Below, piece by piece: positions 33,177 to 41,646 of a DNA stretch of 48,286 bases. Position numbers and translations under genes: made by a program. How positions within the stretch are numbered: the stretch's first letter is position 1; each line of letters starts with the position of its first letter. Location of the stretch: assembly GCA_041648735.1 (NCBI GenBank), contig JBAZOO010000029.1:1-48286 (forward strand), given 5' to 3'. This DNA is from JBAZOO01 sp041648735 (lineage in GTDB: Bacteria; Verrucomicrobiota; Lentisphaeria; Oligosphaerales; CAITYL01). Below the pieces are notes generated by a model. The model worked only from the letters and a program-made list of their open reading frames with translations. It was not told where the DNA came from and did no database searches.

Positions 33177-33204
33177 AGTATACCGCCCCATCGCCCGCCG
33201 GCAA
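33177..33204 (-). promoter_or_regulatory. Promoter of the Cys-rich protein gene
   Basis: Minus-strand TTGCCG (33199-33204) and TATACT (33177-33182) are 16 bp apart, about 50 bp before ATG 33129. Confidence 0.5.
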
Positions 33205-33298
33205 AACCGCCGCCGGCCCCAGCCCAGCGCAAACGGCGGCGGACAGGCTACGTTGTGCGGCCGTCCCCACCCACATCTCTCCCGCCCTGCGAAGAACT

Positions 33299-33332
33299 GC
33301 CTGGACGGCAGGTCCCCTGGACGGCAGATCCC
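33299..33332 (+). repeat. Two overlapping dispersed elements abutting the trmFO start
   Basis: CTGGACGGCAGGTCCC and CTGGACGGCAGATCCC occur back to back (33299-33316 and 33316-33332) and end at the base before the trmFO ATG. Related copies lie at 67-84, 6812-6835 (inverted) and 32584-32607. Confidence 0.75.
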
Positions 33333-34688
33333 ATGCCCCACTCCACCCCACCCCATCCCGTCACCGTCACCGTCATCGGCGGCGGCCTCGCCGGCAGCGA
33401 AGCCGCCTGGCAGCTCGCCCGCCGCGGAATCCCCGTGCGCCTCTTTGAGATGCGCCCCGGCCACGCCACGCCGGCCCACACCACCGGCCGCCTGGCCGAG
33501 CTGGTCTGCTCCAACTCCCTCGGCTCCAAGCTGCCCGACCGCGCCACCGGCGTGCTCCTGGCCGAGCTGAAGCAGTACGGCTCGCTGCTGGCGGAACTGG
33601 CGGAACGCCACAGCGTCCCCGCCGGCGGCGCCCTGGCGGTCGACCGCGACGCCTTCGCCACCGCCGTCACCGCCACCCTGGCGGCGCACCCGCTCGTCAC
33701 CCTCGTCCGCGAAGAAGTGCGCGAACTGCCGGCGGCCGCCGCCGCCACGCCGCTGGTGCTGGCCACCGGCCCGCTGACCTCCGACGCCCTGGCGGCGGAC
33801 CTCGCCGCCCTGACCGGCGCGGAAAACCTGGCGTTCTTCGACGCCCTGGCCCCAATCGTCGCCGGCGAATCGGTCGACCTCGCCGTCGCCTTCCGCGCCT
33901 CGCGCCGGGACAAGGGCGAGCGCGAAGACGGCGACTACCTCAACTGCCCCTTCACCCAGGCGGAGTACGAACAGTTCTGGCAGGCACTGGTGACGGCGGA
34001 AACCCGGCCACTGCGCGACTTCGAGCGCACGGACAAGCGCTTCTTCGAGGGCTGCCTCGCCGTCGAAGTGCTGGCCAAGCGCGGCCCGCGTGCGCTCACC
34101 TTCGGCCCCCTGCGCCCGGTCGGCCTGGACGATCCGCGCACCGGCCGCTGGCCCTACGCGGTCGTCCAGCTCCGCCAGGAGAACCTGGCCGGCTCGCTCT
34201 ACAACCTGGTCGGGTTCCAGACCAACCTCAAACAGGGCGAACAGGAACGGGTCTTCCGGCTGATCCCCGGCCTGGCCAACGCCCGCTTCGTCCGCTACGG
34301 CCAGATGCACCGCAACACCTTCCTCAACGCGCCGAACCTGCTGGCGGCAACGCTGGAGCTGCGCCGCCGGCCGGGGCTCTTCGTCGCCGGCCAACTGGCC
34401 GGGATCGAGGGCTACCTCGGCAGCGTCGGCACGGGCTGGCTCGCCGGGGTCAACGCCGCCCGCTGCCGCCACGGCCTGCCACCGCTGGCGCCGCCGCCGG
34501 AAACCATGCTCGGCGCGCTCTGCCGCTACCTGGCCCACGCCGATCCCGCCCACTTCCAGCCGATGAAGGCGAACTTCGGCCTGCTCCCACCCCTGCCGGC
34601 GCCGCCCAAGGGCAAGCGCGACCGCTACGCCGCCTACGCCGCCCGGGCCCAGGCCGCCGCCGCCACCTTCGCCGCGGCAACCGCCTGA
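33333..34688 (+). CDS. trmFO: Methylenetetrahydrofolate-tRNA-(uracil-5-)-methyltransferase
   Basis: A 451-residue FAD- and folate-dependent tRNA methyltransferase that makes m5U54. FAD motif VIGGGLAGSEAAWQLARRGI (~residues 14-33), then ELVCSNSLGSK, YLNCPFTQAEYEQFWQAL and GYLGSVGTGWLAGVNAARCR are hallmark blocks; GQLAGIEGYLGS is near the C-terminal cofactor region. The folate-dependent enzyme is typical of Gram-positives but also occurs in several other phyla. ATG 33333 is the natural start but directly follows a repeat element, so no Shine-Dalgarno is visible. Confidence 0.95.
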   Translation: MPHSTPPHPVTVTVIGGGLAGSEAAWQLARRGIPVRLFEMRPGHATPAHTTGRLAELVCSNSLGSKLPDRATGVLLAELKQYGSLLAELAERHSVPAGGALAVDRDAFATAVTATLAAHPLVTLVREEVRELPAAAAATPLVLATGPLTSDALAADLAALTGAENLAFFDALAPIVAGESVDLAVAFRASRRDKGEREDGDYLNCPFTQAEYEQFWQALVTAETRPLRDFERTDKRFFEGCLAVEVLAKRGPRALTFGPLRPVGLDDPRTGRWPYAVVQLRQENLAGSLYNLVGFQTNLKQGEQERVFRLIPGLANARFVRYGQMHRNTFLNAPNLLAATLELRRRPGLFVAGQLAGIEGYLGSVGTGWLAGVNAARCRHGLPPLAPPPETMLGALCRYLAHADPAHFQPMKANFGLLPPLPAPPKGKRDRYAAYAARAQAAAATFAAATA

Positions 34689-35114
34689 CCGGAATTGGCG
34701 GTTCGGCGTCCAATGTCCGACGTTGGCACGGGGAACGTGGCACAGACATTCTTGTCGGTGGGCTTGGGGAGCGGCGGCCAAGCCGGCGAGTTTCGAGCGC
34801 GAGCGCGAAGCGCGGGAGGGAAGGTTCGCACGGAGCACACGGAACCCACGGAGAAAACCAGGAAAAAGGCAAGAACGGCGGACGACAACGCGGATTCGCA
34901 CGGAGCACACGGAACCCACGGAGAAAACCAGGAAAAAGGCAAGAACGGCGGACGCCAACGCGGGTTCGCACGGAGCACACGGAACCCACGGAGAAAACCC
35001 TTCCTCCCCCCCCGCGCCCGCCGTGATCTCCGGGCGAAACCCCAACCGTTTTCTCCTGTCCCCAACCTCCCCTCTCCCCAACCTCCCCAGTGGACAGGGT
35101 GAGTTGGGGGAAAT
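34689..35114. repeat. Gene-free repeat region
   Basis: Between trmFO and a minus-strand membrane protein gene. It holds a degenerate hairpin element (34737-34762), a 70-bp tandem repeat (34821-34998), a copy of the ttttctcctgtcccc element (35049-35063) and a C-rich stretch with ctccccaacctcccc units. I see no gene. Confidence 0.75.
34821..34998. repeat. 70-bp tandem repeat, 2.5 copies
   Basis: Copies start at 34821, 34891 and 34961. Each begins with ttcgcacggagcacacgg (after a two-base lead) and carries aacccacggagaaaaccagg. Copies 1 and 2 differ at only a few positions, mostly near their ends; the third stops after 38 bp. The internal cacgga/cacacgga phrasing is like simple-sequence elements seen in PVC genomes. 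Confidence 0.9.
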
Positions 35115-36155
35115 TCACCTCTCCCCAAGCCCCGATGCCGATTCCTCCGCCCGTTCCGCCGCCGGCCGCGCCAGCAGTGCCGCCAGCCCCTCGCGGAACG
35201 CCTGGTCGCGGCGGAGGCCGAAGAGGTAGGCCAGCGCCCGCTTGCCGGCGGCGTAGAGCCCGAAAAAGACCGCCAGCGGGAAGACCAGGCAGTCGAAGAC
35301 GTAGGCCGCCACCAGCCGCAACGCCTTGTAGGTCAGCTCGTGCGTCCGCTGCTTGACCCGCTCCACGGCGTCGCGCATCATGACGTTGAGCGAGGCCATG
35401 GCCCGCTCCATTTGGCGCTTGACGTTCAACCGCTCCCAGAAACCCTCCGCCGCCGCCGGCTCGGGCCGGATCGCCCGCTCCGCCTGCGCCAGAAGGTCCT
35501 TGAGCTGCCGCGCCTCCCGCTCGTCCACCGCCAGCTCCCGCGTCACCTCATCCAGCATCGGCCCGGTGATCCGCCGGGAAAGCCAGGCGGCGCCGGCCAC
35601 CGCCGCCGGCAGCAGCAGATAGAGGGAGAGGGCGAGCATGGCGAAGAGGAAGGCCAGATCCCGCGGCATCTGCCACCAGAGCCGGCGCCGCGGCAGCAGC
35701 CACGCCGCCATGGCGGCCAGCAGCCCGGCCAGCAGCGCCCCCCCGAGCGCCCACGGCGCGGCCAGCGGCGCGGCGGCCAGGAGCACCCGCATCAGCGTCA
35801 AGGTCAGCATCCCCCAGAAACAGGCGTGCCAGGCGATGTCCACCAAGTCGTAGAGCGGCTGCACCACATCCCCGACCTCGACATCCACCCCCACCCCCAG
35901 CGGCGTCGCCTCGATGTCGGAGCCCTCGATGATGTCCAGCACCGCCTTGAGCCCCGAGACCGTCACGAACAGGGTGGCGGACTTGCGGAGCGACTGGTCG
36001 AGGTACTCCTTGTCCCAGGCCGTCAACTGGGCCGGGCCGCAGCGGCGCAGCGCCGGGTCGAGCCAGCCGGCCGCCAGCAGCAGCAGCAGCCCGGCGAGGA
36101 GCACGGGCTTGGCCCAGGGTTTGGCGGCCAGGGTGCGCAGGGCGGGCAACTTCAT
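35115..36155 (-). CDS. Hypothetical multi-pass membrane protein
   Basis: A 346-residue protein of unknown family. It has hydrophobic segments near residues 17-30, ~105-125, ~130-155, ~165-190 and ~295-315, separated by soluble stretches. A charged helical region (~200-290; DEVTRELAVDEREARQLKDL, then MERAMASLNVMMRDAVERVK) may form a coiled coil. The N-terminal loop KEYLDQSLRKSATLFVTVSG followed by LKAVLDIIEGSDIEAT sits in the periplasm or cytoplasm. It begins 129 bp from the divergent PPDK-like pseudogene. I do not recognise the family. Confidence 0.7.
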   Translation of the reverse strand: MKLPALRTLAAKPWAKPVLLAGLLLLLAAGWLDPALRRCGPAQLTAWDKEYLDQSLRKSATLFVTVSGLKAVLDIIEGSDIEATPLGVGVDVEVGDVVQPLYDLVDIAWHACFWGMLTLTLMRVLLAAAPLAAPWALGGALLAGLLAAMAAWLLPRRRLWWQMPRDLAFLFAMLALSLYLLLPAAVAGAAWLSRRITGPMLDEVTRELAVDEREARQLKDLLAQAERAIRPEPAAAEGFWERLNVKRQMERAMASLNVMMRDAVERVKQRTHELTYKALRLVAAYVFDCLVFPLAVFFGLYAAGKRALAYLFGLRRDQAFREGLAALLARPAAERAEESASGLGER

Positions 36156-36284
36156 GGCGGGCCTCCGGAAAACGGGCGTCGGGGCCCACAATGTAGCCCG
36201 TTTCCGGCCGCCGCGGGCGAACTCCGCAAACCGGGCTACGTTGCCGGAATGGCCGCCCCAACCCCGCCGCCGCGGAGCCCGCCC

Positions 36285-37823
36285 ATGCCCGACGCCACCG
36301 CCGACCGCATCCGCGAAAAAATGCACGCCGGCAGCTTCCCGCCCGAGATCGGCGAACAGTTCCGCCACCTGCTCAACTACTTCGGCCAGTCCCCGATCAT
36401 CGTCCGCTCCTCCAGCCTCCTGGAGGACGCCTACGGCAACGCCTTCTCCGGCAAGTACGAGAGCGTCTTCTGCGCCAACCAGGGCACCCCGGAGGACCGC
36501 CTCCACGCCTTCATGGCCGCCGTCCGCACCGTCTACGCCAGCACCATGAGCCGCGACGCCCTCGCCTACCGCGGCCTGCTCGGGCAGGACGAGCAGATGG
36601 CGATCCTCGTCCAGCGCGTCTCCGGCGCCCTCCACGGCCACCTCCACTACCCGCAGCTTGCCGGCGTCGCCTATTCCTTCAACCCCTTCGTCTGGAACCC
36701 GGCCATCGACCCCGCCGCCGGCGTGCTGCGCCTGGTCTTCGGCCTCGGCACCCGCGCCGTTGACCGCGGCGGCTAAGACCACACCCGGATCGTCGCCCTC
36801 AACGCCCCCCGCCTCCGCCCGGAAGCGGGCGACGCCGAGGTGCGGAAATACACCCAGCGCTTCGCCGACGTCCTTGACCTCCAGGCCAACCGCCATGCGA
36901 CCGAGGAGTTCACCACGGTCGCCAACGCCTCCCCCGCCCTGCCCGTCGAACTCTTCGCCAGCCGCGACCCCGAGGCGGAGGCGCACGCCGCCGCCACCGG
37001 CCAGCCCGCCGCCCCCCACTGGCTGCTCACCTTCGAGCCGCTGCTCGGCAACGACCGCTTCATCGCCGACCTGCGGGAAATGCTCAAAACCACCGAAGCC
37101 GCCTACAACCATCCGGTCGACATCGAGTTCACCGCCAACTTCACCACCCCCCATGACTGGCGGATCAACCTGCTCCAGTGCCGCCCCTTCCAGGTCAGCC
37201 GCGAACTGCGGGACATCCCCCTGCCGGAAAACGTCCCGCCCGCCGACGTGCTGCTGCGCACCGCCGGGCCGGTGCTCGGCCAGGGGATCGTCCGCGAACT
37301 CCGCCGCATCGTCTACGTCCTGCCCGCCGCCTTTGCCGCCATGTCCATGAGCGACCGCCACTCGGTGGCGCGCCTCATCGGCGAACTCAACCAGCTCGAC
37401 CCCGAACCCGGCGGCACCCTCCTCGCCGGCCCCGGCCGCTGGGGCACCCAGATGCCGGCCCTCGGCATCCCCGTCGCCTTCGCCGAAATCCGCAATGCCG
37501 GCGCCATCTGCGAAGTCGTCGCCATGCATGCGGGCCTCATCCCGGAAATCTCCCTCGGCACCCACTTCTTCAACGACCTCGTGGAAATGCAGATCGTCTA
37601 CCTCGCCCTGGTCCCCGGCAAGCCCGGCCATTGCCTCCAGGAAGCGGCGCTGCTGGCCGCGCCCAACCACCTGGCCGAGCGCCTCCCCCACGCCGCCCGC
37701 TGGGCCAACGCCGTCCGCGTCCTCGACGCCGCCGACCTGCGCCCCGGCCACCGCCTCCTCCTCCACGTCGATGCCTGCCGCCAGCAGGCCCTCATCTTCC
37801 TCGCCCCCACCGCCCAACCCTGA
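36285..37823 (+). pseudogene. PPDK/PEP-synthase N-terminal-like protein, interrupted by TAA
   Basis: Two parts of one reading frame encode a pyruvate-phosphate dikinase N-terminal (nucleotide-binding) protein. Part 1 (163 codons) has YFGQSPIIVRSSSLLEDAYG, FSGKYESVFCANQG and VFGLGTRAVDRGG. A TAA (36774-36776) follows, then the same frame continues with DHTRIVALNAP, INLLQCRPFQVSRELRD and PGRWGTQMPALGIPVAFAEI to a stop at 37823. Relatives known to me run through this junction (DRxxxDYxRIV) and carry several hundred more N-terminal residues, so the gene is probably also 5'-truncated. Alternatives are a sequencing error, stop-codon readthrough, or split subunits; a start at 36840 could yield the second half. 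Confidence 0.7.
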
Positions 37824-37881
37824 CCCCGCCGGGCGCGGAGGGGCACCCCCAAAATTCGTGGTGCCCAATTCCGGTGAGGAC

Positions 37882-39096
37882 TCAAAGGGCGGCCGCGCCG
37901 TAGAGCGCCAGGATCTTCTCCGGCGGCACTTCCGCCAGCAGGTTGTGGATGGCGCAGAAGACGTAGCCGTTGTCCCCGGCCAAATAGGCGGCGACTTCCC
38001 GCGCCTCCCGCGCCACCTCCGCCGGCGTGCCGTGCGGCAGGGTCGTCTGGGTGTTCACCCCGCCGCCCCACAGGGCGATCCGCCCGCGGCACTTGTCCTT
38101 CCATTCGCGCCAGGAATGGCCGCCGGCCGACCACTGCACGGGATTGAGCACGTCGAAGCCGGCGGCAATGATGTCGTCGAGGATGTCGTAGACGGCGCCG
38201 CAGCAGTGGAGGAAGCTCTTCACCCCCGGGGCGCACTCGTGGACGGCGGCGTTGGCGCGGCGGTAATAGGGCACGTACAGCTCGCGGAAGACCGCCGGCG
38301 GCAGGATGGTGCTGGTCTGGATGCCGTGGTCGTCGGCGGCGAGCATGACCACGTCCACCGACTCCGCAATCGCCGGCAGCAGCCGCCGCAGGTTTTCCAC
38401 GGCCGCCGCCATCCGCAGGTCGTGAAGTTCATGGACCAGCTCCGGCTCGGTGAGGCAGAGCATGGAATAGGCGGCCATGCCGCCCGGGAAGCCGAGGGTT
38501 GCCCCGATGCCGTTGAAGAAAATGGCGCGGCCGGTGGCGGCGCGGATCCGCCGGAGATAGGTCGCCGTGGCCTGGACCTGCGCATCCGTGATCATCCCCT
38601 TTGCCAGCTCCGCCTTGAGCTTGCCGAGGTCGGGGCGGGCGATCTCCCCTTCCAGGTTGAGCGGCTCGCCGGCATGTTCGGTGTCGAAGACAAAGGCGTC
38701 CGCCGGCATCCGGCTGAGCCAGGGACCCTCGCCCTGGAGGATGGTGCCGTCGGACTCCACGCGGAAGTCCTCCGGCCGGTGCATCAGCGCCGGGAGGCGG
38801 CCGTTGAAGTCGTAGGGGCGCCAGGCGGCCGGCTCATCAAGGGCGTTGGTGCTGGGGGCCATGTCCACAGTCACCACGTCGCAGCCGAGGGCGTCGAGCA
38901 CATCCAGCTCCGGCATGGCCAGCATCTGGGAGGTGTCGTAGAGCTTGGGCCGCCGCGGCGGCAGCCCCAACGCCTGCACCAGCTTCGGATAGGCAAAGGC
39001 GCTGATGCCGGTGGAACGCATGCCGCCCAAATCCTTGGGCAGCCGATCCGGGGTGCGGAAGTTCAAGGTCGCCAGCACGCGTTCACGGGAAGTCAT
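37882..39096 (-). CDS. Uroporphyrinogen decarboxylase (UroD) family protein
   Basis: A 404-residue UroD/MtaA-superfamily TIM barrel. FLHCCGAVYDILDDIIAAGF (~299-318) with DVLNPVQ contains the His-x-Cys of zinc methyltransferases such as MtaA/MtbA, and a distal Cys (GYVFCAIHN, ~380-388) could complete the site. That fits methyl transfer better than haem synthesis. It shares little with the UroD-like protein at 3.5 kb but has the same PVQ and HxC layout as the one at 40.5 kb. An AraC remnant lies divergently upstream. TTGACGG occurs twice (minus strand) in the leader region, a possible -35 box or binding site. Confidence 0.88.
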   Translation of the reverse strand: MTSRERVLATLNFRTPDRLPKDLGGMRSTGISAFAYPKLVQALGLPPRRPKLYDTSQMLAMPELDVLDALGCDVVTVDMAPSTNALDEPAAWRPYDFNGRLPALMHRPEDFRVESDGTILQGEGPWLSRMPADAFVFDTEHAGEPLNLEGEIARPDLGKLKAELAKGMITDAQVQATATYLRRIRAATGRAIFFNGIGATLGFPGGMAAYSMLCLTEPELVHELHDLRMAAAVENLRRLLPAIAESVDVVMLAADDHGIQTSTILPPAVFRELYVPYYRRANAAVHECAPGVKSFLHCCGAVYDILDDIIAAGFDVLNPVQWSAGGHSWREWKDKCRGRIALWGGGVNTQTTLPHGTPAEVAREAREVAAYLAGDNGYVFCAIHNLLAEVPPEKILALYGAAAL

Positions 39097-39220
39097 GGTG
39101 CAGCCTTTCCGGCTTTTTATGTAAAATAGGCGGTTGCCGGACTATTTTGTATTCGCTTTGCCGTCAATAATTATGTTTTCCCGTCAAAGTGGGAGGCCCA
39201 ATGCCCGCCGCCGGCACTGC

Positions 39221-39455
39221 AGCGAATCCACCCTGCACCGGCTGTTCCGCCGCCATTTCAACTGCTCCCCGGCTAATATGGCTCCTGAAGGAACGGATGG
39301 CCCGGGCGGCGGAACTGGTGGCCAACACCACCCTCCCCTGCCGCGAGATCGCCACCCTGGTGGGAATCGCCAGCCCCTACGACTTCTCCATGCTGTTCAG
39401 GAAGTTCCATGGCCACGGCGCCCGCCGCTACCGCACCGACTGCCGCCGCCTCTGA
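39221..39455 (+). pseudogene. AraC family regulator, C-terminal remnant with frameshift
   Basis: Helix-turn-helix 1 (SESTLHRLFRRHFNCSPAN, from 39221) is in one frame; the linker and helix-turn-helix 2 (LLKERMARAAELVANTT, then REIATLVGIASPYDFSMLF) are in the next, ending at 39455. The shift is one extra base in 39278-39281. No cupin-type sensor is present upstream. The gene is therefore broken at both ends of the domain. It lies divergently beside the UroD-like gene at 37.9 kb, in the position an intact regulator takes at the other two loci. Confidence 0.8.
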
Positions 39456-40260
39456 CGCCGGGGGGGCGGTGCGCCGACGGCGGCCGGCCGTAGCGCCGGC
39501 TGAAGGCGCGGCTGAAATGGAACGGGCTGGAGTACCCCAGCCGCGCCGCGATCTCCGCCAGCTTCATCTCCCCCTCCCGCAGCCAGGCCACCGCCTTGGC
39601 CAGCCGCAGATTCTCGGCATAGCTCTTGGGCGGGCAGCCCGCCAGCTCCCGGAAAAGACAGCGGAAGCGCCCCGCGCTGAGCCCGGCCTGCCGCGCCAGT
39701 TCCGGCACCGGCGGCGCCGCCCCGGCCGCCGCCTGCATTTGCCGCATCACCTCCCGCACCCGCTTGCGCGCCCCCCGCTCCGCATCCTCCGCCCTCGCCC
39801 CGGCCAGCCGCCAGCGGTGGCAGAGCTGCAAGAGCAAGGCGGAGGCCAGCCCCGCCGCGGCGCCGTCCCGCTTCAGCAATCGCGCACATTCCTTCAGCAG
39901 CCCCGCCTCCCCCGGCAGCGCCGGAACCATGGCCGGCTCCTCCACGGGAAAGAGCAGGGTGCTGCCGCGGCCGCACTCGAACCACCAGAAGATCCACGGC
40001 GGCGTCCGGCAAGCGTGGCGCCGGAGCCGGGCCGGCGCCAGCAGCAGGAGGCTCCCGGCGGGACAGGCCAGCCGCCGCCCACCCGCCACCTCCACCAGCC
40101 CTTCGCCGGCCAGCGTCCGCACCAGGAGCCAGCCCTCCACCGGATAGCCGTTGGGGCGGGGATTGTCATAGGTGGCGTCCGCCGCCACCTCCCAGACCCG
40201 GTTCAGGAAAAGGAAGCCCGAAGGCGTCGGCACCGGCGGCTCAAACAGGCGGTTGTGCAT
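39397..40260 (-). CDS. AraC family transcriptional regulator
   Basis: A 287-residue regulator. The N-terminal half is a cupin-type sensor (EGWLLVRTLAGEGLVEVAGG, LLLLAPARLRRHACRTPP); the C-terminal half has two helix-turn-helix units (VPELARQAGLSAGRFRCLFR, then MKLAEIAARLGYSSPFHFSR). It is divergent from the UroD-like gene at 40461 across a 200-bp AT-richer region, so it most likely regulates that gene. Its 3' end overlaps the AraC remnant by 59 bp on the opposite strand. The C-terminal tail is Gly/Arg-rich. Confidence 0.9.
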   Translation of the reverse strand: MHNRLFEPPVPTPSGFLFLNRVWEVAADATYDNPRPNGYPVEGWLLVRTLAGEGLVEVAGGRRLACPAGSLLLLAPARLRRHACRTPPWIFWWFECGRGSTLLFPVEEPAMVPALPGEAGLLKECARLLKRDGAAAGLASALLLQLCHRWRLAGARAEDAERGARKRVREVMRQMQAAAGAAPPVPELARQAGLSAGRFRCLFRELAGCPPKSYAENLRLAKAVAWLREGEMKLAEIAARLGYSSPFHFSRAFSRRYGRPPSAHRPPGVRGGGSRCGSGGRRGHGTS

Positions 40261-40314
40261 CCTCGGCTCCTCGCCGCGCCGGGGCGCCCATCGCCCCGGA
40301 ATTGGCAGTCGAAA

Positions 40315-40367
40315 AATATATCCAATGAACTGATTTTACCATGGAATGCCGCTTAAAAAGATATACT
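40315..40367. promoter_or_regulatory. Divergent promoter region of the AraC/UroD-like pair
   Basis: A TATACT (40362-40367, plus strand) faces the UroD-like gene, and a TATATT (40315-40320, minus strand) faces the AraC gene. The plus box sits in an AAAAG-atata-CTTTT inverted repeat. No good -35 boxes are visible, as expected for activator-dependent promoters. Confidence 0.45.
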
Positions 40368-40460
40368 TTTAGTGCATGAACAATCCCCGGAGCCGCCGCC
40401 CCCCCCCGCCGCCGCGGGGGAGGGCAGCCGGCAGCCGGCAGGCAAGCAAGGAGCCCCCCC

Positions 40461-41525
40461 ATGACCACGCCCCGCGAAAATCTGCTGCGCGCCCTCCGCC
40501 GCCAAGGCTTCGAAACCGTGCCGCTCGATTCCAACGCCTTCTGCGCCTCCCAGCTCGAGGCCTTCAAGAAACGCTTCGGCCATGAGGACTACCAGCGCTG
40601 GTTCGGCAATCCCTTCCGCGGCGTCGGGCTGCCGATGACCCGGACCTTTGCCGACCCCAAGGCGCTCTATCCGCGCGAAACCCCACCCGCGGACACCACC
40701 TTCGACGACTGGGGCATCGGCCATTCCCGCCAGCCCAACTGCTACCACATGACCCGCATGCACCACCCCCTCGCCGGCGACGCGCCACTGGCCGAGATCC
40801 AGAACTACCCCCTGCCCGTGATCGCCCCGGACGGGTTGGCCCGGGTGCGGGCCCGGGTCGCCGAAATCCAGGGCCGCGGCCTCGCCGTCATGGGTGACAT
40901 GCCCTGCACCGTCTGGGAAACCGCCTGGTACCTCCGCTCCATGGAAGACCTGATGGCCGACATGATGGGCGATGACGACCGCGCCACCACCCTCCTCGAC
41001 CGGATCACCGCCCTGGCCTGCGCCCGGGCCGCCACCTATGCCGAAGCCGGCTGCGACCTCATCCAGCTCGGCGACGACATCGGCATGCAACAGACCATCA
41101 TGATGAGCCTCGACCTCTGGCGGAACTGGCTCAAGCCGCGCCTGGCCAAGGTCATCGCCGCCGCCCGCGCCGTCAAGCCGGACGTGCTGATCTTCTACCA
41201 TTCCTGCGGCTACGTCCTCCCCTTCATTGGCGAGCTGGCCGACGTCGGCGTCGACATCCTCAACCCCGTCCAGCCGGAATGCATGGACTTCGCCGAGGTC
41301 CACCGCCAGTTCGGCGACCGCATCTCCTTCTGGAGCACCATCGGGACGCAGAGCACCCTCCCCTTCGGCACCCCCGCCGAGGTGCGCGCCGCCGTGGAGC
41401 GGAACCTGCGGATCTGCGGCGCCAAGGGCGGCATCGTCATCGGCCCGACCCACATGGTCGAGCCGGAAGTGCCCTGGGAAAACCTGGTGGCGCTCAAGGA
41501 AGCCTGCGAACAGTTCCGCCTCTGA
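40461..41525 (+). CDS. Uroporphyrinogen decarboxylase (UroD) family protein
   Basis: A 354-residue UroD/MtaA-superfamily protein. FYHSCGYVLPFIGELADVGV (~250-269) with DILNPVQ and a distal Cys (NLRICGAKGG) give the His-x-Cys...Cys pattern of methylcobamide:CoM-type methyltransferases. AGCDLIQLGDDIGMQQTIMM is the substrate-pocket region. AAGGAG with 8-nt spacing supports ATG 40461. It is divergent from an intact AraC regulator. No corrinoid protein or MtaB/MtrH-type partner lies in the window, so the substrate is unknown. Confidence 0.88.
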   Translation: MTTPRENLLRALRRQGFETVPLDSNAFCASQLEAFKKRFGHEDYQRWFGNPFRGVGLPMTRTFADPKALYPRETPPADTTFDDWGIGHSRQPNCYHMTRMHHPLAGDAPLAEIQNYPLPVIAPDGLARVRARVAEIQGRGLAVMGDMPCTVWETAWYLRSMEDLMADMMGDDDRATTLLDRITALACARAATYAEAGCDLIQLGDDIGMQQTIMMSLDLWRNWLKPRLAKVIAAARAVKPDVLIFYHSCGYVLPFIGELADVGVDILNPVQPECMDFAEVHRQFGDRISFWSTIGTQSTLPFGTPAEVRAAVERNLRICGAKGGIVIGPTHMVEPEVPWENLVALKEACEQFRL

Positions 41526-41577
41526 CTCCAGCCCGGTTGACTTGCCGCCGGGACGGGCTACCGTTTGGGACGAGTTC

Positions 41578-41623
41578 CCACGCCGGCATGGCGGCCGCGC
41601 CGACGGCGGCCATGCCGGCGTGG
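41578..41623. repeat. Perfect 15-bp inverted repeat
   Basis: ccacgccggcatggc (41578-41592) is the exact reverse complement of 41609-41623, with a 16-nt GC-rich loop. It is not followed by a T tract on either strand. It lies 24 bp before the nitroreductase start, with GGAGGAG between. Confidence 0.8.
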
Positions 41624-41646
41624 AAAAAGCCCGGAGGAGCCCGCCC

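Noticed and set aside
34821..34998. CRISPR array
   Set aside because: The 70-bp repeats are contiguous without unique spacers, and no cas gene is present.
35115..37868. A single 917-codon minus-strand protein across the membrane gene and the PPDK-like region
   Set aside because: Only its last 346 codons look like a protein (membrane segments); the rest is antisense to the PPDK-like gene.
41578..41623. Rho-independent terminator
   Set aside because: No T tract follows the stem on either strand.
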